From NCBI RefSeq assembly GCF_027943255.1, contig NW_026562179.1, positions 7,504,501 through 7,568,500 of the forward strand: DNA of 64,000 nucleotides, in the 5' to 3' direction. Positions 11,638-23,998 of this stretch are shown here, in pieces; the first letter of the stretch is position 1; each line of letters opens with the position of its first letter. Below the pieces are notes generated by a model. The model did not search any database and was not told the DNA's origin. It saw nothing but the letters and a program-made list of their open reading frames with translations. This DNA comes from Anastrepha obliqua. Lineage: Eukaryota > Arthropoda > Insecta > Diptera > Tephritidae. A program made the translations under genes and the position numbers.

Positions 11638-12831
11638 TAAATTTTATTAAATGTAGCTTAACTAGTTTTAAAAATAATTTAATTTAAATGCCCCCCATGC
11701 TCGTTGACACAAGTGCGGCATCTTAGTAAAAAGTTGTTCATTGCTGCTTTGAGAGTTGCGACAGGAATAGCCGCAATTGTTGCCCGAATGGATTGTTTTA
11801 GTTCATCCAAATTTGTTGGCTTTGTTTTATAAACTTCTTGTTTACATAAACCCCACAAGAAAAAGTCAGGTGCAGTAAGGTCAGGCGACCTGGGGGGCCA
11901 ACGAAATTCGGAGTTTCTTGAAATCAGTTTATTGGGAAATTTTCGTCGCAACTCTGTCATAACAGTCTGGGCTATGTGAGACGTTGCCCCATCTTGTTGA
12001 AACCACACAGAGTTGAAAGGAATTCTCTTTCGGCGTAGTTCTGGATAGAAAAATTCTTTCAGCATTTTCAAATAACGGTCTCCAGTAACCGTAACGGTGT
12101 GACCATTTTCTTCAAAAAAATAAGGCCCGACAATACAGCGTGAAGAAACCGCACACCACACTGTCACGCGAAGAGGATGCAATTCCGTCTCGTGGAGTAT
12201 CTGTGGGTTAGAAGTACTCCATATTCGACAATTTTGTTTGTTCACATTGCCGTTTAAATCGAAATGGGCCTCATCAGACATGAAAAGGCAGTTTAACATG
12301 TTTTGGTCTTCTTCCACCATTTGCAGGATCTTCTGGCAAAATTCGAAGCGAATCGGCAAGTCTGCTGCATTCAGTTTGTTAACCATTTGAATTTTGTAGG
12401 GAAATAAGTCTAAATCTTTGTGCATTATTGTTTGCAAAGACTGTCGGCTGACACCAAGTTGAGCAGATAAGCTTCTTGTTGAAACCCTTGGATTGCTTTG
12501 TATAGCTGCAGCTACAGCAGCGATCGTTTCCTTCCTAAGGCCTTCTTGCGACTGTTCCTTGCTCAGCAAAATTATTCACCAGTCTCATTATGGTCCATCT
12601 GCTCGGGGGATCGCCGCCAAACATCCGCCTGTACTCTCTCTGTACCAAAACTACGGACTCCAGCGCGTGATAGCGGCGGACTATCCAAATTCTTGTTTGC
12701 GTGTCCCAGTTATCCATTTTAATAAATTCTAAAGATCAATCTGCAAATTAAAACAAAAATGGAACAGATAACTTAAAAAGAAAAAAAGTTATTCAATTTT
12801 TTTTTGGTAGCGGCTTTCATCAGCCACCCTG
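11544..12831 (-). mobile_element. DD41D mariner inserted in copia RNase H
   Basis: TA at 11542-11543 and 12832-12833. Ends cagggtggctgatgaa match in inverse. Length 1288 bp. It carries an almost complete transposase on the minus strand. Confidence 0.92.
11679..12717 (-). pseudogene. DD41D (rosa-like) mariner transposase, one frameshift
   Basis: N-terminal 60 residues are in 12535-12717 (RIWIVRRYHALESVV helix-turn-helix). The rest is in 11679-12569 (296 aa), with one frameshift near 12555. Catalytic boxes are CLFMSDEAHFDL, VWFQQDGATSHI and PRSPDLTAPDFFLWG. From the D of QQD to the D of APD there are 41 intervening residues, the DD41D spacing known from rosa-type elements such as those described in Ceratitis. 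Apart from the frameshift no stop is seen. It is related in sequence to the copies at 16230-17075 and 60680-61281. Confidence 0.88.
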
Positions 12832-13735
12832 TATATAACATCCAGTTGATCGCCTTGTCCCCAAATCACCAGCAAAGTCCGAATCTCTGAAGCAGGTCAA
12901 AGACAAATTATTAACTTTTTCGAATAAAATACCTTCACTGAGAGTCCCTCGTAGATATCTGAAAATTCGCTTTATCAAGACAGTATGTTCGCTGGTATAA
13001 GTGTCCAGAAAACGACTTGCATACGACACCGCATAGGCTAGATCAGGTCCTGTCACTGTAGACAAATACATAAGAGATCCAACAGCTTGCTGACTGCTCT
13101 CTGTGTTTAAATTTGCACCTTCTGCTTGAGTTGTCACAGGCTTGGCGTCGAGCATTCCAAATCGTTCCAAAACTTTTGTTGCGTATGCTTTTTGTCGAAT
13201 AAATATTTTCCCAGATTTCCCGACAACTTCCATACCCAGGTAAAATATCGACTCAAAAACTTTAATGTCGAAGTCTTTCGTGAGATGATCGATCAGCTTA
13301 CAAAGTGCTTCTGCCATCGTCAATATAAATTGCAAGAATTAATTTCGCACTGTTAAAACTCTCGTTAAAAACGCATGGATCCTCTGCACTGACTTTTTGA
13401 TTACAAGTCTCCAGCATCTGAGTAAATTTCTGATTCCAACATCTCGATGGCTGCGTTAAACCATAAAGACTTTTATTCAGCTTACACACCTTGTCAGTTC
13501 CATCTTCGTAACCACTAGGTTGATGCATATAAATCTCCTCGCTTAGAGTACCGTAGAGACACGCTGTCTTCACATCAAACTGCTTTACAATCATGTCAAG
13601 CTCAACTGACATGGCAAGAATCATTCTAATTGACGTAAACTTGGCAACAGGGCTAAAAGTCTCGAAATAATCAGTACCAAACTTCTGCGAAAAGCCATGA
13701 GCGACTAAACGCAATTTCACCTTATTTTCCACGCT
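12832..13735 (-). pseudogene. Copia reverse transcriptase
   Basis: Two overlapping frames (13298-13732 and 12820-13335). Motifs: RLVAHGFSQKFGTDYFETFSP, VKQFDVKTACLYG, CKLNKSLYGLTQPSRCW, then LAIYIDDG with the YxDD catalytic box intact, then LGMEV and the thumb. A single frameshift just after the box (near 13300-13330) disrupts it. RNase H starts at the mariner insertion and continues at 11135-11637. Confidence 0.88.
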
Positions 13736-14480
13736 TGACTTTGTAGACCCATTTGTTAGATATCGCTGTTCTACCTGTAGGCAAACTTACCAGGGACCAG
13801 GTTTGGTTTGTTATTAACGATGAAAACTCCTCATCCATGCCACGCTTCCACTGCGCACAATGGTTACTAGACACTACTTTCTCATAGCAATCCGGCTCAT
13901 CTGCTTCAGCAACATACGCACAGCTTAGTGCAGCTTTACTTTCAATCTCTTTTCTTTGCGAACGTGTCATGATCTTACGTATCTGCGGTTGATTAGTTGC
14001 ATCTTTGCTATCGTGATTGTCACAGCTGTTAGTTATGATTTCTGGTTTGTCAGCATTCGTAGTTGGTTCTTCCACTGACGAGTCTGCTTCAGCGTGTTCT
14101 TCGTGTACATATGCGGCTGCTTTGCAGGTTTCTTTGATTAAAACATCTCTTGTTACTTTAATTTTTCTTTCAAAAACCCTATAGCCCTTGCAGTTTTCCC
14201 CGTAGCCTACAAACACACCTTTCTTGGATTTCGCTTTAAGTTTTCTTCGCTTTTCCTGGGGTATATGCACAAAAACCTCCGATCCAAAAACTCGAAGTAC
14301 TGGTGTATATGGTGTTGATTTTTGATGAACCACTTTTCTTCTACCAAATATTTCTGCCATGTCTTTGTTAACGAACTCTAGTCCGTTATCGGAACGGATG
14401 CATTGTACTCGCTTTCTGTACTCGCTTTCAATTTCGAGTTTTCTCGTACACCTTGTAACTACACTTTGCCTTGTTTTTTA
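13722..14480 (-). pseudogene. Copia integrase C-terminal part
   Basis: Starts inside the integrase core at IRSDNGLEFVNKD (second catalytic D, near 14380-14400). It continues through the C-terminal GKR-like region (KSKKGVFVGYGENCKGYRVF) into the linker before RT. The zinc-binding HHCC region and the first catalytic aspartate are missing between 14480 and 14628, so an internal deletion removed them. A TAG or frame change occurs near 14360. Confidence 0.8.
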
Positions 14481-14627
14481 AAATAGCAAGCGTTGCCCTC
14501 CGCTATCAATGAGTAACCTTTATCTAAACATGCGTTGGATGAAAATAAGTTCATTTTAATACCAGGTACATATAGCACATCAGCCAAGCACTTTGCGTTC
14601 CAGACGTTGCCATTATAAGCTTCAACG

Positions 14628-15535
14628 TTAATATCCCCCTACCATATGCTTGCACTTGCGAGCATCTTTTGGAGTATCAAACTTAACATAATCATAGAAC
14701 CATTCTTTGCGATAAGACATGTGATCGCTAGCACCAGAGTTCATGTACAAACTGTTCTCACGTAATATGTTTGATTGCACAAACATAACCTCACTTACAA
14801 AAGCATTACCATGTGCTATTTTTTTTACCATTTTCTCTATTTGGACGGTCTCGCTTTCAATGACCAAACTTTTTGCAAAGGACACATTTTCTTTTCTACT
14901 TATTGTCGCCTTAACCTTTAACTTGATTAGCTACGAACGCTCCTTGCGTATTTGGCTGCTATCCAGATTCTTCCATACACAAGCATGCCGTTAGCATTTT
15001 CAATGTACAGTCCTTTTTCTCTGTTACTTCCCATGCCGCAAAGAAATGATTATATTGCTCCGGCAATGTCATTAGAATTTTTGTTACCAGCATATTCTCG
15101 GAGATTTTTTCACCCAGATCTTCTAATTGCCTTGCAATCTTCTGCAACTTCGCTATATGCATTGCAATGCTGTCAGCGGCGCCTTTTACGTATTGAAAAA
15201 ATTGTTGTTGTAGCAAATGAATTGATGTATCCGACTTTTGCTGGTAAACGCTTTCCAGCGTAGCAAACATAGCAGCAGCAGTCTCACAGTTTATAACATG
15301 CATCAGCGGTGCTTCGCCCATTGAAACGCCCAGAATTTTCTGCGCCTTTGCATCATTTTTTATACATTGTTTTCTAGGCTCACCATCAGTTTCAGGTTGC
15401 TTTACAGCTCCACTTACAAGTTGCTATAGGCCACCAGCTCTAAGCACCACCTTTATCTGGAACTTCCATAAGGTCCAACCGTCCTTAACTTCAAGCTTGT
15501 TGATTTTAATTTCTTCCATCTTAAACGATGTAGTA
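14628..15535 (-). pseudogene. Copia gag and protease, broken
   Basis: Gag core at 14959-15321 (ESVYQQKSDTSIHLLQQQFF; EDLGEKISENMLVTKIL; LPEQYNHFFAAW) matches the copia-family gag domain. The protease piece at 14628-14885 reads LYMNSGASDHM; the family active site is DSGA, so the catalytic D is an N here. The CCHC zinc knuckle expected between them was not found in frame, and frames change near 14940. It would form the particle shell and mature it. Confidence 0.8.
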
Positions 15536-15575
15536 TTCCAAGAAAATTTCAGTTTTACTTCTCACGCGTTGGGCA

Positions 15576-15593
15576 CGCGCTGGCCTCATAACC
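15576..15593 (-). promoter_or_regulatory. Copia primer-binding site
   Basis: Directly after the 5' LTR the minus strand reads GGTTATGAGGCCAGCGCG. This resembles the copia site that pairs with an internal part of initiator tRNA-Met. Confidence 0.6.
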
Positions 15594-15749
15594 TGTAGTC
15601 TTTTTCTTTGAATAAAAAGGCGTGTGTTTACGCTTACAGATGAGAAAAGAGAATGAACGAATTTATTATACGCATGTACATATGTATGAGTATAAGAATA
15701 AAATGATGCAATGAACACAGCACACAATCAGCTGTTTGTGTGCCTAACA
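15594..15749 (-). repeat. Copia 5' LTR
   Basis: 156 bp. The element's transcript would start here on the minus strand. Confidence 0.92.
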
Positions 15750-15754
15750 ATATT

Positions 15755-16088
15755 ATTATGTAAAATATGCTTTTTTAGGCAAAATAGATGTAAAAATATG
15801 GTATAAAAAACTACTTTGAGTTCAAGCGCCTCAAAAGCATGCAATTTTCAACATTTTTTTACCACAATTAGGTTCATATTCTTAGGAAATATTATATGTT
15901 GTTAATAAAAAAAAAATTGCTGTTGATTTCAGAGAAAAATTGAAACTTCAGGAATTCCCACCAGCAAGACAGCACGCTCTAACGCCACTATCTCCCGCGG
16001 AAATAGCTTCAAAAAAATTTTAAAGTGTACCTAAAAATATAAATAAAATATCATCTATGTACATGCATATGTGTATACGAGTACTAAT
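15755..16088. other. Foldback-internal AT-rich stretch
   Basis: No gene. It lies between copia and the second DD41D element and is presumably internal sequence of F1. Confidence 0.35.
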
Positions 16089-16089
16089 A

Positions 16090-17006
16090 CAGGGTAGGCC
16101 ATTTAAAGCGGGCCCATTTGTTTCTGAAAAAAAACATTGAAAAAAACATTTTTTTTTGTGTTGATATGAAAAATCATTTATTTTGATTCAAGGAGATTTG
16201 TTCCAGCTAGTTTTTGAAAATGATATCCTTCAAATGTTTGCCTCTGGCCTTGATGGCCAAATGTGTCCTTTTTCGGCGTTTTCCATCGTTTTGGCCAATA
16301 TTTCGGCCGGTATGGCGGCGATTTCGCGTCGGATATTGTTTTTAAGTTGAGTTAGAGTCCTTGGCTTGTTGATGTATACCTTGGATTTCAGATAACCCCA
16401 CAAATAAAAGTCCGGTGGCGTCAAATCTGGTGATCTCGGTGGCCACGGAAAATCACCATTTTTCGAAATCAACCTTCCAGGGAACAATGGCTTCAAAAAA
16501 TCGATTGTAGCGCGTGAAGTGTGGCATGTAGCCCCGTCCTGTTGGAACCAGTAGCCTTCCATGTCGAATTATGCGCCTGAGTGTTGTCCTGGCGATGCCT
16601 AATTCCTGAGAACGACGATAACTCGATGTTCGCGGAGCCTCCTCAACACTGGCTCGTACAGCCTCGATATTTTCAGCAGAACGTCGTGTACGTTGTCTGG
16701 ATGCGTGGCTGGTATTGCTGAGACTACCGTGGTTAATAAATTTTGCGTATAAACGCTGTAAAGTGCTTTTGGATGGCGCACTTTTAACTTTATTTTTTTT
16801 TTAAACGCACGTTGAGTTTTCACAATTGAGAAGTTATTTTGGATGTAAAGCTGAATTATTTCAGCGCGTTCTTTTGGAGTGTACTGCTCCATGGTAAAAA
16901 TTGTCTTGGACTGACGCTTCCAACGCGCTATGTCATTAGTCGATCTGACGTTCCTGTCAGAAGTTATAGGGTTGCCAGATGGGCCCGCTTTAAATGGCCT
17001 ACCCTG
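16090..17006 (-). mobile_element. DD41D mariner, internally deleted
   Basis: TA at 16088-16089 and 17007-17008. Terminal repeats cagggtaggccatttaaagc are inverted at the two ends. Length 917 bp, shorter than the 1288-bp relative in copia. Confidence 0.9.
16230..16960 (-). pseudogene. DD41D mariner transposase remnant
   Basis: N-terminal part starts MEQYTPKERAEIIQLYI (within 16599-17075). The C-terminal part (16230-16562) holds YWFQQDGATCHTS and PRSPDLTPPDFYLWG, with 41 residues between the catalytic aspartates. The first catalytic box (SDEAH-type) is missing, so the middle third is deleted near 16565-16600. It would have moved the element at TA sites. Confidence 0.85.
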
Positions 17007-17263
17007 TAGCATTATTTTGCTGGGAGTTCCGAATAAAAATATATGTACATAGACTAGGGCATCAAGTATGTACAAATATGTAAGTGCATATGCAAATAGA
17101 ATTTTTTAAGCATACATATGTTTGGCAGGAATTCGATCATTCGGGTATTTACTCCCTAAAAATATGATAAGGCGATGCGTCGTGAGATAGGTAATGGTTG
17201 CTGCAGTATTGAAGATACAATTGAACTTTTGCACAAAAATAACTAACCTAATATATGTATATA
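17007..17263. repeat. F1 core-to-arm segment
   Basis: Blocks tagggcatcaag and atatgataaggcgatgc match the inner edge of the right arm at 23985-24110. It joins across the CsRn1 insertion to 28783. Confidence 0.65.
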
Positions 17264-17438
17264 TGTAGGATTCGCGGTACTTTATTTCACACGTCTGGTC
17301 GACGTGACTACGAAAATCCAATTATTTCTATTACATCGCAGAACATACTTTTATATCATAGGTTTGAGGATATCCGCAATATGTAAAGTACATTGCTAAA
17401 ATAGTAGGAGTAAGCGAAATATAATATCATAGTATAGC
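17264..17438 (-). repeat. CsRn1-type 3' LTR, outer half
   Basis: Near-identical to 28423-28600. Its last 7 bases, gtatagc (17432-17438), are the target duplication of the P-like element. Confidence 0.92.
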
Positions 17439-17770
17439 CAGAGAACGTAAATTCATAGAGAAGGCGCAGTCCCGGCCCGTTCCTCATTTTGGGCTCTAAC
17501 AATACACGGGTAAGAAAATGAAATCCGCACAAGTTAACAGTAGGAAATTAATTAATATGGTGGCCGGAGAGAAATGAGAGGGAGAGAGTGATACGCAAGT
17601 GTGAAAAAATGTAGTTTACATTAGCTTACATTTGCTTATGTACAGAACAGATTTGTTCATTTGATATGTCCATATGATTTGTATGCATGTTTACAGATTT
17701 GTTCTTTTTATGAAAATTGCGCGTAATTGTATGTATGCATGTTTATATACATATATTAGCATAGGACATA

Positions 17771-18338
17771 CAGCTATGGTCAAACGTTTAGCGCACTTAA
17801 AAAGAGTTCAATATAATGCTCGATTAAATGATATGAAACCAAATCAAATCCAGTTTTTTTAACTAAATATATTTAACACTTTATTATAAGACAAAATAAC
17901 TTAAAGTAGACAGTTTTCCCTAGTAAAAATATGATAAAATAGAAGTAATTCTTATTTGGTCATATTGGGATTTGGACATGGACTTAGCGCAGTTTTGATT
18001 TCTGTAAAAAATATGAAATATTTATAAGAATTGAGAAAATATTGTTGACTATTATTGCTTACCATATCAATATTTGGTAGAATAGCCGCTATTCTATGTA
18101 TATAACTGCTTCACACCTGCGTGGTAAACTCTCTACCAACTTTTGGCATCTGTCCAAAGGAATAGAGTTCCATGCTTCCTGTACACCTTCCCAAAGTTCA
18201 TCGATATTTTTAAATTTTTTTGTCCAACCATCGTCTTCACATCATTCCACAAGTTTTCGATTGGATTTAAATCCGGACTTTGTGCTGGGCAATCGAGCTG
18301 GGTAATATTTTCCTGCGAAAGCCAGTTTTTGACTATTG
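17771..18338 (-). mobile_element. Tc1-type element fragment
   Basis: Left inverted end cagctatggtcaaacgttta follows TA at 17769-17770. The minus-strand frame 18133-18342 carries the C-terminal catalytic block CPAQSPDLNPIENLWNDVK. The other end is lost where P-type coding begins, so it is truncated. Confidence 0.75.
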
Positions 18339-19004
18339 CCATCTCATAAAGTCCATCCGTAATGTATTTATGAAATATGATATTCCAACCGCCAATGGCA
18401 CTGCAAGCTTTAAGGTCATTAGGAAGTTATTTGATATTGATCAAAAGAATTCCAATTTTAAAATTTGCCCAAAATTGATGGAGGCTCATATTTACCCAAG
18501 CATTTTCGAAAAAATGAGCGTTTCACGAGCAACACAAGTATTGAGCAATTCGGTAGCGTCAGGTATTGACATGATGTGTAATCAAAATTTATTTGGTAAT
18601 GACGAAAACTTGATAAATTTTGCCAAGCCCACGCAGATATTTGTTAAAGAAATGAATGATCTTTTTGATGAACTCGATGCACAGCAGTTCCAGTCAACAA
18701 ATCCATTCAAGTTGAAAGACTATTAAGTTACTTTGAGTTCTTTAGTCCAATGTCTACAATGCGTGCATATTCTACTATTAAATGTATCCAAGGCTTTCGT
18801 ACTACAATAAAATCGATGCTGGAATTGTGCGAGGAACTTTTTCAACAGCATCAAAATTTAAAATTTATTTTCCCTGGAAAGTTAAACCAAGGTTGTCTAG
18901 AAAATTTCTTTTATCGGGTCCGAGCTAGTCAGGGTATTAATACTCATCCCACAGCACACGAAGTGCAGTACATAGTAGCGCGATTGATATCTGATATGAC
19001 TTAA
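18339..19004 (+). pseudogene. P/THAP9-type transposase, C-terminal fragment
   Basis: Two frames with one shift near 18715. The first (to 18726) reads HLIKSIRNVF, then ANGTASFKVIRKLF, CPKLMEAHIYP and MSVSRATQVLSNSVA. The second (18750-19004) reads MRAYSTIKCIQGF, FIFPGKLNQGCLENFF, INTHPTAHEVQ and ends VARLISDMT. LNQDCLENFF followed by NPT is a signature of P-element and THAP9 transposases. The N-terminal THAP domain and the first half are missing here; THAP domains of this type lie at 47896-49232 in another element. The P-type family is established; activity is excluded by truncation. Confidence 0.85.
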
Positions 19005-19162
19005 TCGATGTCAATATCGAAGTCGCGTGAGAAATTGTTATAATATGAGAGGAATTTCGTAATTCGTGCTTTCACAATTTTATATATAATATTTTTTTTT
19101 TTCATTTCAGGAAATGTACAATAAATACCAATTCTTTATAGTATTGTAATATATGTATATTA

Positions 19163-19840
19163 GGGTGGTCCAAAAAAAAATTTGCATGCTGCCGCCCCCC
19201 CAAAATAGTAAAGAATGAAAACTAAAAAGACCCGTATTTTTTTTTTTTAATCAGACCATATTTAATGGTGCCGCCGGGGCTTTAAAATATCCCATGTATT
19301 TTGCATGGGAAAAAAATACTTTTTCGTAGATTTCATGTAAAAACCTGGAAAATGAATATATTTTAACCGGATAACTCAGTTTCTCTTCATAATTGGTCAG
19401 GGAATAACAACCAATTATGAAATAATTAATTTTTTTTGTAATATAATAATATAATATAAGTAATATAAAATATTGATTTCGATTTTTTCTTAGATTTTCG
19501 TTTTATGGGGGCTTTTTGGGGTTCTATAAAAAATAGTTAATACAAAAAAATTAATTATTTCATAATTGGTTGTTATTCCCTAACCAATTATGAAGAGAAA
19601 CTGAGGTATCCGGTTAAAATATATTCATTTTCCAGGTTTTTACATGAAATCTACGAAAAAGTATTTTTTTCCCATGCAAAATACATGGGATATTTCAAAG
19701 CCCCGGCGGCACCATTAAATATGGTCTGATTAAAAAAAAAAAAAACACGGGTCTTTTTATTTTTCATTCTTTACCATTATGGGGGGCGGCAGCATAAAAA
19801 TTTTAATATAAATTTTTTCCCATGCATTTTTGGACCACCC
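19163..19840. mobile_element. 678-bp foldback MITE with gggtggtcca ends
   Basis: Ends gggtggtccaaaaa and tttttggaccaccc, flanked by TA at 19161-19162 and 19841-19842. Left arm about 19163-19440 pairs with about 19555-19840 over nearly its full length (for example cataattggttgttattccc and its inverse). The loop is about 115 bp. No coding. Confidence 0.88.
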
Positions 19841-20204
19841 TAATGTATATACATATACTATATATGAGTAGTTAACTTACTTGTTGGTAAAAATAAAAAA
19901 TAGAGATTAAAAAAACTAGTGTTTCAATTTTCTTAAGGATAATAATATTTATTTGGTAAGAAGAACTTAAATGAACATATACCAATAATATAATTCGACA
20001 TATTTCCTTACAAAATCAATATATTCGTTCAGCTAAATTAAATGAATATCTGCATATGAAAAATCGTTCATATGGACGTACAAAAGCAAACACGCATATA
20101 CATAAATACATGCTTACAAACTTCCATAGACATACATACATGAGGCTGCGAGCACTTGCAACAGAAAAAATATTCGATTTGCTATTGCTGTCGAGAATTT
20201 AGAA

Positions 20205-20645
20205 CACATATTTACATACATATATTGATGCATACATATGTACGGAGCCGCGGCCACTCGACTTGACAAAAATTCAAGATTTACCAAATATTGGCAAATA
20301 ATTCAACGCGAAATATTCCAATATTGACTACTTTCGAATAGTCGTGAAAATTGGCTTATGGGCGGCTCGTTTTATGAATGAAAGTACTTTGTTCTTAGAA
20401 ATATGAGCTCGAACTTATCAATGAATTTGTTTTTGTTGTGCTTTTTAATATTTGAAACTGTTCAGCGCCGTCGCGGGTAAATAATCATGGCGGCAACAGC
20501 TACGCCTAGGAATGCATTTTGTTCTTGTAGTCGCTAGGCTTAGAATTTTAGTTTTGGAAGCATACACATGTAGAGGCATAAAGTAAGTATGTGCGGTTAT
20601 ATGTACATACGAATATTCATTGTTTTGCTTAGAATAGAAACTTTT
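20205..20645 (+). repeat. Foldback core repeat, copy 2
   Basis: Matches 23395-23880 and 10300-10726: gccgcggccactcgacttgac, ggcggctcgttttatgaatg, ttcttgtagtcgctaggc. Confidence 0.82.
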
Positions 20646-22419
20646 ACGTACATATGTACATTGTCCCAACATATGTATTCATATGCAAGAATGATAGAAA
20701 GAAGATTGCGCCCATCAAGAGTGTGTGACGTCACGTTTGCCGAGTTGTGCAGTGTTGCCAACCATTTGCTCTTCACAATAAATTTAATGCCCAAAATGCA
20801 AAAATTTTTAAGTTTCGTGTTTGTTTCTTTTTTTTAATTTAAAGCTACCGAAACTTTAAGTTAAAAAACAAACTATATTATTAAACAAAAAAGGTTAAAA
20901 AAGATCACTCTGAGAAGATTTTAGTGCTAATGAAAATTTTTTTACTCTTATAAAATTTGATAATGTGAAAGTGCGAATTTAATTTTTGGCTCCATTTAAG
21001 GTTATGCAAGAATATTAAATCGTCTTCTCTCAACTCTTCTTAAGAGTGAAAACCTTCTTACACGTTTTAAAAAGCGTTTGAACTTACTGAATGCGAATTA
21101 AAACCATAGAGGTGTAATCATTTCTTCCGGTCATCAATCCTTAGTGAGACATAGGACATTAAGAGTTGTATTCATTGTAAAAATAAGCCACAAAATACCA
21201 AAAATCACTAAAGAAACCATACTGACATTTTTACAAAAAGAGTACCTTATCTAGTTACATAAGTTCAAATACAGCAAACAAGTCGTTCCCTTAACAAAAA
21301 AGTCTCGCTTAACAAAAAAAACTCATAAATTAAATTGTACATAAGCATAATACATTTATTAAACAAAACGCACATTCTAAAGACAATTTGTCACGCATAC
21401 AAAGTTCTTTAAGTAACACAATAAAAATTTCGTGTTTCATTTTCTTAAATAATCGCGGGCAATGCCACCAGATGTTAAAAAAAGTAAAGCTAAATAAAAC
21501 TGAATGAATTATTTAAATAATTATTAAAAAATGTACAAAATTATAAACATTACATTTTAATTAGAACAGGCTAGAAAAATGTCAGGAAGAAAGAACTAAA
21601 GCTCTGAGACTAAATATAATATAATAACAAAAACAAATGATAAATCAAGTTACAAAAATGGTAGTCTGGCCATACTGGAGCTAAAATCACGTAACTAGTT
21701 GTCAAATTCGCTGAGAGCAAAGTAATGGAACCACGATAGGCGCCATCTCATTATTCTTTCCATCATGATTCATATGTATATGCATACATACATACATATG
21801 TATATGTACGCGAATACCGTTTAGATGAGTTTTTTTGCATATGTTAGGAATATTTTTGCATACGTTTGTCTATTTGCTTTTGAATTTTTTATATGTAGAT
21901 ACATATGAGCTATGTTTTGAGGCAGGTCAAGATTTTTTCTGCCCACATGAATATGGATGGTAGATGTTATATCTATTTAGTATATGATATGTATATTCAT
22001 TCATATGGATATAAAAATTTAAAAAGGACACATATTGTTGAATAATAACCGTTGATGCAAATTAATGGTTTACAAAGCCATTATGAAATTATTTTGATAA
22101 TGCACTTAATATCAATACAATTTAGTTAATTAGATACTTAAAATTTCACATTCATGCATGCATATACTTAGAATTAATTTACTCATCTCACAAGAAATAA
22201 TCCATTTGCAAAATGCCGACGGCAAATAAGCATGAAAGAAAAATGTACAAGTCTTCTGTTATTTTCTTTTCCCTAACACCAAATCATGGCATTTTACATT
22301 TCAATGCAAACGCTATATTTATTTCTGTTGACTACGCTCCGCTATGTTAACTCTTTTCTGTTAACTTTCCTACCCTCGTTTTGATGTGTTTTGACATTTA
22401 ACCTGCCCATTCGTTCCTG
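20646..22419. other. Long non-coding stretch in G-outer
   Basis: No coding frame above background. AT-rich with catatgtatg-type tracts near 21770-22010. No repeat recognised elsewhere in the window apart from general low-complexity similarity. Confidence 0.35.
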
Positions 22420-22440
22420 AGCCTTCCAGAGAACATTGAT

Positions 22441-23328
22441 CAGAGAACGTTAAATATAGAGAATTCTCACGAGCTACGAATAGTGTGAATTGTCAAAAAT
22501 GAAGTGAAACCGCGAACACTATTTCACCTCGCTTAACTCGACAGCGGGGAAGTTCTTAACAGAGCTGATTACAGTGAATTATGTACAAGTACATTGGCTC
22601 TGCTCAGTTTTTGGTTTCTGTATGAAATCAAATTGACGAATGCCGACGGCATTTTGCAAGGCATTTTTGCTTGTGCATTTTTATGTTGCCTTGATAAACG
22701 AAAATTTATTCAATTTGTATTTTCAGACAAAGGTGATGAAGAAAAAATGATTGATGCGCCAACATTTCAAATCAAAGTAACTTTAATATTTTGATTTAAT
22801 TTACCTCTCACATTTTGGTATGTGCGTTTTAGTAAATTTAAAACTAAACAAATTTGATGAAAATTTTTACTAATATTTTGAGTCGAAATTAATTCATGGC
22901 ATACAAGTGTTTTGGTATATCGACATACATATGTATTTACATTTGAATATGCATTTTTTGTTCCTTTGCCAAACGAATGTTTTTTTCAATTTACATATGT
23001 ATGTATTTTACAGGGAATAATTCATATATGTATGCATTTTATAGATAGTATAAAACTTTGAAATTTAAAATAAATAAAATAAAACTTCAAAGAAACATAT
23101 TTGCATACATATGTATATGGGACAACTAAGTTCTATTGCATCTTTAATAAATATAGTGTTGCACGCATATGTATGCACTGAAGCAGCATGACCTACCTCA
23201 CGAGCATCGCCTTATCATATTGCATGCAATAATTAGGAAGTAAATATTCGAATGATCGAATTCCTGCAAATGCTAAAACAACTTCTTCTGCATATGCATC
23301 GACGTGTGTGCATGTGCGTATATGCAGA
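22441..23328 (+). repeat. G-inner left arm
   Basis: Reverse complement of 23999-24847 with few differences and one short extra block near 23254-23275. The same arm recurs at 28783-31938 and 46979-47430. Confidence 0.9.
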
Positions 23329-23394
23329 CTTCTCAAGAAATCCAGCGCGCACTCATAGGCGCTGCGCACATTCATAGGCACAGCATTGTACATA

Positions 23395-23900
23395 TACACA
23401 TATTTACGTACATATATTGATGCATACATATGTACGAAGCCGCGGGCACTCGACTTGACAAAAATTGAAGATTTATCAAATATTGGCAAATAATTCTACG
23501 CGAAATATTCCAATATTGACTATTTTCGAATTGTCGAGAAAATTGGCATATGGGCGGCTCGTTTTATGAATGAAAGTTCTTGCTCTTAGAACTATGAGTT
23601 CGAACTTATCAATGAATTTTTTGATGATGAGTTTTTGTTGCACAGTACAATAGTTGAAACTGTTCGGCGCCGCCGCGACTGTTCAGCGCTATGGCAACTA
23701 GAATGATGGCCGCTACGCCTGCGTCTATGACTGCATTTTGTTCTTGTAGTCGCTAGGCATAGAATTTTAGCTTTGAACGACATACGCATTTTGAGAAATA
23801 AAGTGAGTGCCCTGTGTGTGCGGTTGTATGCACATGCATATGTGTATATTAATAAGCATTGTTTTGCTTGAATTGAATTCACATATTTATATTTGCATAT
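23395..23900 (+). repeat. Foldback core repeat, copy 3
   Basis: Reference copy of the core, lying between the two arms. Contains ccgcgggcactcgacttgac and gatggccgctacgcctgcg. Confidence 0.85.
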
Positions 23901-23998
23901 GCCATCTTCCTGTGTGCCTGGTAATGAAGCGTTTTGTATACAGAATTTATTGATTTGATCAATTGAATGTACATAGATAGATATAGTAGGGCATCAAG

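Larger units (their letters stand above)
11003..15749 (-). mobile_element. Copia-type LTR retrotransposon, interrupted
   Basis: Two near-identical LTRs (11003-11156 and 15594-15749) in direct orientation, starting TGTTAGGC and ending GACTACA on the minus strand. They are flanked by the 5-bp duplication atatt (10998-11002 and 15750-15754). Internal minus-strand sequence encodes gag, protease, a partial integrase, RT and RNase H in copia (Ty1) order. A DD41D mariner (11544-12831) splits the RNase H region. Without it the element is about 3.46 kb, shorter than a full copia-type element because the integrase is largely deleted. Confidence 0.93.
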
